Shown here piece by piece: positions 1 through 5,251 of a stretch of DNA of 9,176 nucleotides. Numbering within the stretch: the first letter of the stretch is position 1; each line of letters begins with the position of its first letter. Made by a program: the position numbers and the translations under genes. The notes beneath the pieces were generated by a model. The model was not told the DNA's origin. It did no database searches and saw nothing but the letters and a program-made list of their open reading frames with translations. Location: positions 1 to 9,176 of the forward strand of contig VAYD01000245.1 of NCBI GenBank assembly GCA_005883905.1. The letters are read 5' to 3'. The DNA comes from Actinomycetota bacterium. GTDB lineage: Bacteria; Actinomycetota; Thermoleophilia; Solirubrobacterales; Solirubrobacteraceae.

Positions 1-624
1 ACCGGCGACGTGTTGACCGACGCGACCGCCGACCTGGCGATGGCGCTGCTGCTCGCCGCCGCGCGCCACCTCGTCGCCGCTCGCGACGACGCCCGCGCCG
101 GGCGCTGGCGAACCTGGGAGCCGCAGGGCTACGTCGGGCTCGAGCTGCGCGGCGCGCGGCTGGCGATCGTCGGCGCCGGGCGGATCGGCCGCGCGACCGC
201 GCAGCGCGCGGAGGCGTTCGGGATGGAGGTCGAGCTCGTGGGGCGCGCCGACGACCTGCACGCCGCGCTGGCCCGGGCCGACGTGGTCTCGCTGCACGTG
301 CCGCTAAACGAGCACACGCGCCACCTGATCGACGCGCGAGCACTCGCCGTGATGCGTCCCGGCACCATCCTGGTGAACACCGCGCGCGGCGGCCTGGTCG
401 ACCAGGCCGCGCTGCTCGCAACGACGCACATCACGGCCGCGCTCGACGTGACCGATCCCGAGCCGCCGCCGTCCGACGACCCGATCCTGAATGCTTCGCA
501 CGTGCTCGTCGTCCCGCACATCGGCTCGGCCACGCGCGCGGCACGCGAGCGCATGACCGCCGTGGCCGTCGACAACCTGCTGTCCGGCCTCGCCGGCGAA
601 CCGCTCCCCCACCCCGCCGGATGA
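1..624 (+). CDS. D-isomer-specific 2-hydroxyacid dehydrogenase (glyoxylate/hydroxypyruvate reductase-like), 5' end missing
   Basis: This is the C-terminal ~207 residues of an NAD(P)-dependent D-2-hydroxyacid dehydrogenase, which reduces 2-keto acids to D-2-hydroxy acids in the cytoplasm. The frame is open from base 1, and its first residues (TGDVLTDATADLAMALLL) fit the family core, so the true start lies before the window. The GTG at base 10 is internal. Visible: the Rossmann motif GAGRIG (172-189), and the catalytic triad Arg in NTARGG (codon 385), Glu in DPEP (codon 460) and His in PHIGSAT (codon 517). After the second Rossmann strand the sequence reads LVGR with no acidic residue, so NADP(H) preference is an inference. 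The loop before ALDV is a few residues shorter than I expect. The stop overlaps the next start as ATGA, so the two genes are probably translationally coupled. The exact substrate cannot be told from sequence. Confidence 0.9.
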   Translation, partial: TGDVLTDATADLAMALLLAAARHLVAARDDARAGRWRTWEPQGYVGLELRGARLAIVGAGRIGRATAQRAEAFGMEVELVGRADDLHAALARADVVSLHVPLNEHTRHLIDARALAVMRPGTILVNTARGGLVDQAALLATTHITAALDVTDPEPPPSDDPILNASHVLVVPHIGSATRAARERMTAVAVDNLLSGLAGEPLPHPAG

Positions 625-1527
625 AGCGCGTCGCGGTCGTCGACATCGGCTCGAACTCCACGCGCCTGCTGATCGCCGACGTCGACGAGCACGGCGCGAC
701 GCAGCTCGAGCGCCGGACGAACGTCACGCGACTGGCCGACGGCGTCGACCACAGCGGCCGCCTGTCCGACGAGGCGATCGGGCGGGTCGAGCGCGTCCTG
801 GCCGACTACCGCAAGCTGATCGAGGAGCACCGCGCCGAGGCGACGATCGGGCTCCTGACCAGCGCGGTGCGCGACGCCGCCAACGGCGACGAGTTCCTCG
901 CGCGCGTCTGTGACGTCTACGGCATCGACGCGCGCGTGCTTCCCGGCCACGAGGAAGGGCGGCTGACGTTCCTGGGGGCAACCGCCGAGCGCCAGGACGC
1001 CGAGCATGTCGCGGTCGTCGACATCGGCGGCGGCTCGACGGAGATCGTCGGGCTTCAGCACCTCGCTGCAGATGGGAGTCGTGCGCTTCACCGAGCGCCA
1101 CCTGCACCACGACCCGCCCGAGCCCGCCGAGCTGCAGCGGCTGACCGCCGCGGTGCGCGAGGTGCTCGACGCGGTGCTGCCCCCGCGTCCCGGGGTCGAA
1201 ATGCTGATCGCGGTGGCCGGAACCGCAACATCCGCCGCGGCGATCGCGCATGACGTCCAGCCGTATGACCCCAACAGGATCCACGGCTCACACATCACCG
1301 CCGGCGACCTCGAGCAGATCCTCGCCCGGCTGGCGATCCTGCCGAACTCGAAGCGCCGCGAGGTCCGCGGCCTGCACCCCGATCGCGCGCCCACAATCGT
1401 CGCGGGCATCGTGATCCTCCTCGAAACGGTGCGTGCGTTCGGACTCGACGAGATCGAGATCTCGGAGCACGACATCCTGGTCGGCGCGGCCCTCGATCAA
1501 ACCAGGGGGCGAGCCGGCACGGGCTGA
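621..1527 (+). pseudogene. ppx: Ppx/GppA family exopolyphosphatase, split by a frameshift
   Basis: Ppx/GppA enzymes hydrolyse polyphosphate and/or pppGpp through an ASKHA-type ATPase fold. The first frame starts at ATG 621 with MKRVAVVDIGSNSTRLLIA, then has TSAVRDAANGDEFL, GHEEGRLTFLGA and the phosphate-2 motif VDIGGGSTEIVG up to about 1052. The family sequence then continues in the next frame from about 1051 (GFSTSLQMGVVRFTERHL, later AVAGTATSAAA and ISEHDILVGAAL) to TGA 1525-1527. Neither half alone is a full enzyme. Removing one base near 1047-1053 gives a 301-residue protein, typical of actinobacterial Ppx without the C-terminal HD domain. However, the family usually has several more residues between the STEIV and S-x-Q-G segments, so a small deletion (3n+2 bp) fits at least as well as a one-base insertion. 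It could be a sequencing or assembly error or a real lesion. The start overlaps the upstream stop (ATGA). Confidence 0.85.
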
Positions 1528-1582
1528 GGGGCGCGCCGACCCGCCCGCAATACACCACTACCCGCGTCGTCATATTTGGGAT

Positions 1583-1830
1583 CGGGCTTGGACGAATGGA
1601 TGATTGTCGGTCCCCTGACACGCCCTCGATACTGCGAGACGTCGGGTCCAGGGACAACGTGCCGAAAGGTCGTTGCCTCATCCCGGCCTCATAGGTTCGG
1701 GCGAAGCCGCATCGAATCGGCGCCTCCCGCCGCCTGAACCGCTTACCCGGCCCCTTCAAGGCACGTACCCCTGCCCGTCCTGTTGGGGCCAACTTGGAAG
1801 CCTCCCGCTTGCGGGGGGCTTCCTTTTTTT
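1583..1830 (+). ncRNA. Candidate structured RNA or structured 3' UTR between ppx and its terminator
   Basis: The ~300 bases 1528-1830 hold no convincing gene. They contain several nested inverted repeats on the strand that ends in a strong terminator. Pairings found by eye: GTCCC(C)TG 1610-1617 with CAGGGAC 1649-1655, enclosing CTCG/CGAG (1625-1628/1635-1638); CAACG/CGTTG (1655-1659/1671-1675) capped by CC-GAAA-GG (GNRA loop 1664-1667); GGTTCGGGC 1694-1702 with GCCTGAACC 1732-1740 (one G-U pair), enclosing CGGCG-CCTCC-CGCCG (1718-1732); and GTTG-GGGC-CAAC (1782-1793). ACGTGCC 1657-1663 is also complementary to GGCACGT 1760-1766, as an alternative pairing. I recognise no known family (not tmRNA, RNase P, SRP or 6S). 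The 5' end is a guess: the only AT-rich, -10-like stretch is CATATTT at 1571-1577. It may simply be the ppx 3' UTR. Confidence 0.3.
1796..1830 (+). terminator. Rho-independent terminator, + strand
   Basis: A 12-bp stem (1796-1807 with 1812-1823, one T-G wobble) closes a CTTG tetraloop (1808-1811) on a G-C pair, the arrangement known to be especially stable in RNA. Seven T follow (1824-1830). The T tract is only on the + strand 3' side, so it serves ppx or the RNA-like region upstream. On the opposite strand the stem is preceded by A7 but not followed by T, so it is a poor terminator for the convergent gene, whose stop codon abuts the T tract at 1831. Confidence 0.92.
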
Positions 1831-3444
1831 CTAGGCCAGGTTCGACTTGCGCGGGTACACGACCGTCGGGTCCGTGAGCACGTTGACGAGCGCCGGCTTG
1901 CCGGACTCGAACGCGCGCGCCAGCGCGGGCTTCACGTCCTCGGGCTTGTCGACGAGCTCGCCATGGCCGCCGAGCGTCTCGACGATCTGGTCGTAGCGCG
2001 TGCCCGGCCGCAGGTCGGCGGCGATCGAGTAGCCGTAGAGGAACTCCATCGTCCCGTTGTTGCCCATCACGCCGACGACGTTGACGCCGTGGCGCGCGAG
2101 CGTGTCGAACTCCATCGCGCTGAAGCCGAACGCGCCGTCGCCGAGCAGCAGCACGACCTGCTTGTCGGGCCGCGCGAGCTTCGCCGCCAGCGCGTAGCCC
2201 GGCCCGGAGCCCAGGCAGCCGTAGGGCCCTGGGTCGAGCCAGCAGCCCGGCTCATAGGAATCGATGACGCGGCCGGCGTAGGAGACGAAGTCGCCGCCGT
2301 CGCCGATCACGATCGCGTCGCGGTCGAGCACCTCGCCGAGCTCCTTGTACAGGCGCATCGGGTGCAGCGGCGAGCGGCCATCGTTGAGCTCCGCGTCCTC
2401 GGCGGCGCGCTTGTCGGTCTCGATCACGCGCAGCCGCTTGACCCACGCCGACGTGTCCGCTCCGTCGCCGGTCAGCGCGCGCAGCGTCGCGTCCATCCCG
2501 CCGTACAACTCGACGGCAGGCGCGCGCGGATGCTCGCGCTCCGGCTCCGTGCGGCCGAGCACGACGATCTGCGTGTCCTCGCCGAACGAGCCGCCGAAGC
2601 CCAGGCGGAAGTCCATCGGCACGCCGACGACCAGCGCGACGTCGGCGCCCTTGAGCGCCTCGCTGCGCGCGCGCGAGAAGAAGAGCTCGTGGTCGGCGGG
2701 CACGCAGCCGCGCGCCAGCCCGTTGAGGAACACCGGGATGCCGCGGCGCTCGGCGAGCTCGATCAGCGCGCGCTCGCCCTTGCCCCAGTAGAGGTCGGTG
2801 CCGGCCATGATCACCGGGCGGCCCGCGTCGGCCAACAAGGCGATCGCGCGCTCGACTCCATCGGCCTCGCGCTCGTCGAGCGGGTCCGGCAGCCCGCCCT
2901 CGGCCTCCGGCTCCTGCGCCTCCATGAACACGTAGTCCAGCGGCAGGTCCACGAACGTCGGGCCCGAGTGCGGGCGCAGCGCGGTCGCCAGCGCCTCGTC
3001 GACCAGCCGCGGGATGTCGGCGGTCGAATCGGCCGTCGCGGCGAGCTTCGTCACCGGCCGCACGAACGGCACGTGGTCGATCTCCTGCAGCGAGCCCTGG
3101 CCCCAGCGCATCTGCGGCGCGCGCCCGCCGAGCACCAGCATCGGCGAGTGGTTCTGCAACGCACCTGCCATGGCGCTCATGCCGTTCGTCACGCCGGGCC
3201 CGGCGGTCAGCGCGGCGACGCCCGGTTCGCGGGTGACCTTCGCCCACCCCTCGGCGGCGAACGCCGCGGCCTGCTCGTGGCGCACGTCGACGATCGCGAT
3301 GCCTTCTTCCCTGCACCCGTCGTACACCGAGAAGAGGTGTCCCCCGGAGAGCGTGAAGAGCCTCGTGACGCCGTACGCCTTGAGGCGCTTGGCGATCAGG
3401 CGACCGCCGTGAAGCTGGGTGGACTGCTCGGCCTGCGTGGTCAT
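1831..3444 (-). CDS. Thiamine-diphosphate enzyme, acetolactate synthase large-subunit-like (IlvG-type)
   Basis: A 537-residue member of the ThDP-dependent decarboxylase/acetolactate synthase family. Domains in order: N-terminal Pyr domain (about 10-175) with the ThDP-activating Glu57 in [16 protein letters not shown]; central domain (about 190-340); C-terminal PP domain (about 360-537) with the cofactor motif GDG 435-437, 24 residues, then NN 462-463. From memory it closely resembles mycobacterial IlvG (HAGRLIARRLK..., [26 protein letters not shown]). After GNNG the relatives I recall continue with about eight residues (I-W-G-L-E-K-H-P) before MEALYGYS. Here GNNG is followed directly by TMEFLYGYS, a net loss of about seven residues in a region that shapes the acetohydroxyacid synthase active site. 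Whether it still makes acetolactate is therefore uncertain; oxalyl-CoA/2-hydroxyacyl-CoA lyase-type activity is an alternative. The start ATG has AGGA seven bases upstream. No small regulatory subunit lies nearby. Confidence 0.88.
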   Translation of the reverse strand: MTTQAEQSTQLHGGRLIAKRLKAYGVTRLFTLSGGHLFSVYDGCREEGIAIVDVRHEQAAAFAAEGWAKVTREPGVAALTAGPGVTNGMSAMAGALQNHSPMLVLGGRAPQMRWGQGSLQEIDHVPFVRPVTKLAATADSTADIPRLVDEALATALRPHSGPTFVDLPLDYVFMEAQEPEAEGGLPDPLDEREADGVERAIALLADAGRPVIMAGTDLYWGKGERALIELAERRGIPVFLNGLARGCVPADHELFFSRARSEALKGADVALVVGVPMDFRLGFGGSFGEDTQIVVLGRTEPEREHPRAPAVELYGGMDATLRALTGDGADTSAWVKRLRVIETDKRAAEDAELNDGRSPLHPMRLYKELGEVLDRDAIVIGDGGDFVSYAGRVIDSYEPGCWLDPGPYGCLGSGPGYALAAKLARPDKQVVLLLGDGAFGFSAMEFDTLARHGVNVVGVMGNNGTMEFLYGYSIAADLRPGTRYDQIVETLGGHGELVDKPEDVKPALARAFESGKPALVNVLTDPTVVYPRKSNLA

Positions 3445-3487
3445 CCGCGGATCCTACGTCCGGTCCCTTGCGGGCGGCGCCACAGGA

Positions 3488-3518
3488 TGTTTACCTGGGT
3501 GGTGCATTGGCGACGCAA
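3488..3518 (-). promoter_or_regulatory. Weak candidate promoter for the ThDP enzyme gene
   Basis: On the - strand TTGCGT (3518-3513) and TAAACA (3493-3488) are separated by 19 bases and would give a leader of roughly 35-40 nt before the ATG at 3444. The spacing is longer than the usual 16-18 and the -10 match is imperfect, so this is a suggestion only. The whole region 3445-3561 is a 117-bp divergent intergenic region. Confidence 0.2.
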
Positions 3519-3539
3519 CGTGTGAGCGGAACGCACACG
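3519..3539. promoter_or_regulatory. Inverted repeat upstream of the small ORF (possible operator or leader hairpin)
   Basis: CGTGTG (3519-3524) and CACACG (3534-3539) are perfect inverted arms around a 9-base spacer. Additional GCG/CGC pairing (3526-3528/3532-3534) is possible with a bulge. It ends 10 bases before the Shine-Dalgarno of the 59-residue ORF and abuts the candidate -35 of the divergent gene, so it could be a shared operator or an RNA hairpin. A 6-bp repeat of this kind can also arise by chance. Confidence 0.3.
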
Positions 3540-3561
3540 AGAGAGGAATGGAGGACTGCCC

Positions 3562-3741
3562 ATGTCGGAGCAGAGCACTCTCACGAAGGATCCGCAGCAG
3601 CTCGACCACACAGGCACGTTCGACGACCTGCTGGCCGAGGTCGCGATGACCTATCCGCTGGCGCCCTACGCCGCGGCGATGGACGCCAGCGAGGAGGACG
3701 CGTTCGACCAGCAGATCCTCGCGGGGCTGGTCCTGCCGTAG
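3562..3741 (+). CDS. Small acidic protein, 59 aa, unknown function
   Basis: I do not recognise this protein. It runs from ATG 3562 to TAG 3739-3741. Support for a real gene: a perfect Shine-Dalgarno GGAGGA at 3550-3555, six bases before the ATG, and nearly every codon ending in G or C, as in neighbouring genes. It begins MSEQSTLTKDPQQLDHTGTF and ends QQILAGLVLP. It has 11 Asp/Glu against one Lys and no Arg or Cys, so it is strongly acidic. There is no signal peptide or membrane segment. A polar, probably flexible N-terminus is followed by an amphipathic-looking stretch (21-38), an acidic patch (41-49, D-A-S-E-E-D-A-F-D) and a hydrophobic C-terminus. It is divergent from the ThDP enzyme and convergent with the cyclase, whose stop lies three bases away. 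A RiPP-type precursor or a small partner protein are possibilities, but no maturation enzyme is nearby. Confidence 0.72.
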   Translation: MSEQSTLTKDPQQLDHTGTFDDLLAEVAMTYPLAPYAAAMDASEEDAFDQQILAGLVLP

Positions 3742-3744
3742 GAG

Positions 3745-5229
3745 CTAGCCGACCCGGTCGGGGTCCGTGCGGTCGTAGAACTGCGCCAGGCCGCCGTGGT
3801 CCTCGCGCAGCAGGTCGCGCGTCGCGGCGGTGACGAGGATCACGTCGCCGGTCTGGCGCGTGGCCTCCTCGACGCGCGCGGCAGTGTTCACGACATCGCC
3901 GATGACGGTGAACTCGACGCGCCCGCCGCCACCGACCGTGCCGGCGACGACGTCGCCGGAGTTCACGCCGATGCCGATGCTCACGCGCCCGCCCTGCTCG
4001 GCCTCGACTCGCCGGGCGATCGCCAGCGACGCGGCGACGCAGCGGTCGGCGTGATCGGGCAGCGTGTCGGGCGCGCCGAAGACCGCGAGCAGGCCGTCGC
4101 CGACGAACTTGTTCGCGTGGCCGCCGTGCTCGACGATGATCGGCACGACGAGCTCGTAGAACTCGTTGAGCCGCGCGACCGCCTCGGCGGCGCCGGCGCG
4201 CTCGGCGAACGCGGTGAACCCGCGGATGTCGAGGAACAGGACGGTCACGTCGACTTCCTCGCCACGGAGGATCGTCCCCTCCTGGAGCACGCGATCGGCC
4301 AGCGCCGGGTCCACGAACGCACCGAACGCCTCCCGCAGCTGCTCGCGCTCGCGCAGCCCGCTCACCATCCCGTTGAAGGACGCCGCCAGCAGCCCTGTCT
4401 CGTCGGTGCCGAGCACCGGCACGCGCGCGTCCAGGTCGCCCCCGCGGACGCGCTGTGTCGCGATGCGAAGGTCCTCCAGCGGCTCGACGATCGAGCGCGT
4501 GAGCAGCAGCGACAGCTCGAGCGAGATCGTGAACGCCACTGCGATCGCGAGCAGCACACCGGCGCCGAGCGAGCCGAGGCTGTTGTGCGGCGCGGCGAAG
4601 CCCGCGACGACGACGCCCGTGATCACGTTGATCGCCGGCAGCGCGACGAGCAGGCGCGTGCGCAGCGGCACCGTGATGTCCTTGAGCTCGGTGTCGTCGG
4701 GCAGCTCGCAGGAGGTCTCCTCGAGCAGCGGCGACATCACGAGCTCGAGCGCGAAGAAGCGCAGCAGGATTCCGTACAGGAGGACGATCGACGCGGTGAC
4801 GCAGACGATCAGGAAGGCCGGAAAGAACGCCTTGTCGAGCTCGAGCGTGACGAAGATCGAGATCGGGACGACGTTCCCGACGACGACGAGCGCGCGGCGG
4901 TGGCGCAGGAAGTCGATCGGCAGGCCGGCGAACGCGCGCCAGGCTGCGAGCGCCGTCTCAGGCGTGCGAGCGCCGCGCAGCCAGGGGTCGGCGGGACGCA
5001 GCAGCTTGTTGACGACCTTCAGCGAGACGAGGTTCTCGATCAGGACGAAGAACCAGCCGACCAGCAGGATCTGCCAGAACGACGAGCTGTCGAGGTTGAC
5101 GTACAGCGTCAGCAGCCCGACGCCACCCAGGACGACCACGTAGGCGAACTGGAACTGCACCCAGATCGCCCACCGCGGGTAGCGCGGGCCAAGCTTTTCG
5201 TACGCGTAGCGCAGGGGACGCCGGAGCAT
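3745..5229 (-). CDS. Membrane class III adenylate cyclase with six TM segments and HAMP domain
   Basis: A 494-residue membrane protein that makes cAMP from ATP at the inner face of the membrane. Predicted TM segments by hydropathy: about 21-45, 53-70, 115-132, 136-160, 190-212 and 219-243. A HAMP linker follows at about 243-296 (IVEPLEDLRIATQRVRGGDL), then the class III catalytic domain at about 325-485. All key residues are present: metal-binding Asp334 (FLDIRGF) and Asp378 (NKFVGDG), adenine-selecting Lys374 and Asp445 (TVIGDVVNTAAR), and transition-state Asn448 and Arg452. The Lys/Asp pair argues for adenylate over guanylate cyclase, and it should be active as a homodimer. The architecture matches the mycobacterial Rv3645/Rv1318c-type cyclases. 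It is the last gene of the - strand operon, 21 bp after the phosphoesterase stop. There is no recognisable Shine-Dalgarno: a perfect hairpin occupies the whole gap. The start is supported by the N-terminus MLRRPLRYAYEKLGPRYPRW just before TM1. Confidence 0.95.
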   Translation of the reverse strand: MLRRPLRYAYEKLGPRYPRWAIWVQFQFAYVVVLGGVGLLTLYVNLDSSSFWQILLVGWFFVLIENLVSLKVVNKLLRPADPWLRGARTPETALAAWRAFAGLPIDFLRHRRALVVVGNVVPISIFVTLELDKAFFPAFLIVCVTASIVLLYGILLRFFALELVMSPLLEETSCELPDDTELKDITVPLRTRLLVALPAINVITGVVVAGFAAPHNSLGSLGAGVLLAIAVAFTISLELSLLLTRSIVEPLEDLRIATQRVRGGDLDARVPVLGTDETGLLAASFNGMVSGLREREQLREAFGAFVDPALADRVLQEGTILRGEEVDVTVLFLDIRGFTAFAERAGAAEAVARLNEFYELVVPIIVEHGGHANKFVGDGLLAVFGAPDTLPDHADRCVAASLAIARRVEAEQGGRVSIGIGVNSGDVVAGTVGGGGRVEFTVIGDVVNTAARVEEATRQTGDVILVTAATRDLLREDHGGLAQFYDRTDPDRVG

Positions 5230-5230
5230 G

Positions 5231-5251
5231 GACCCGGGATTGTCCCGGGTC
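5231..5251 (-). promoter_or_regulatory. Perfect 9-bp hairpin filling the phosphoesterase-cyclase gap
   Basis: Arms GACCCGGGA and TCCCGGGTC (5231-5239 and 5243-5251) flank a three-base loop. On the - strand mRNA the hairpin starts at the last base of the phosphoesterase TAG stop and ends one base before the cyclase ATG (5229). No T tract follows in transcript direction, so it is not a normal intrinsic terminator. It occupies the place where the ribosome binding site should be. It may control re-initiation or coupling, stabilise an mRNA end, or be a protein-binding palindrome. Confidence 0.6.

Noticed and set aside
129..1475. - strand open frame opposite the dehydrogenase and ppx
   Set aside because: Ser/Arg/Ala-rich antisense frame without recognisable domains, whereas both + strand genes carry catalytic motifs.
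1680..1760. Resemblance to actinobacterial c-di-AMP (ydaO-type) riboswitch strings such as GAATCGG...GAACC...ACCCGG
   Set aside because: Only short fragments match from memory, conserved parts are missing, and a terminator rather than a controlled gene follows. An Rfam scan would settle it.
1528..1830. tRNA, tmRNA, RNase P RNA or SRP RNA in the gene-free stretch
   Set aside because: No cloverleaf or T-arm with proper stem, no GGTTCGAATCC-type arm, no conserved RNase P or SRP core strings on either strand.
1783..3525. Long + strand open frame (about 580 codons) opposite the ThDP enzyme
   Set aside because: Its composition is the Arg/Ala/Val/His-rich pattern of an antisense frame in high-GC DNA, with no family motif; the - strand protein is clearly real.
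5231..5251. Hairpin as an intrinsic terminator between phosphoesterase and cyclase
   Set aside because: No T tract follows on the - strand, and the next codon after one base is the cyclase start.
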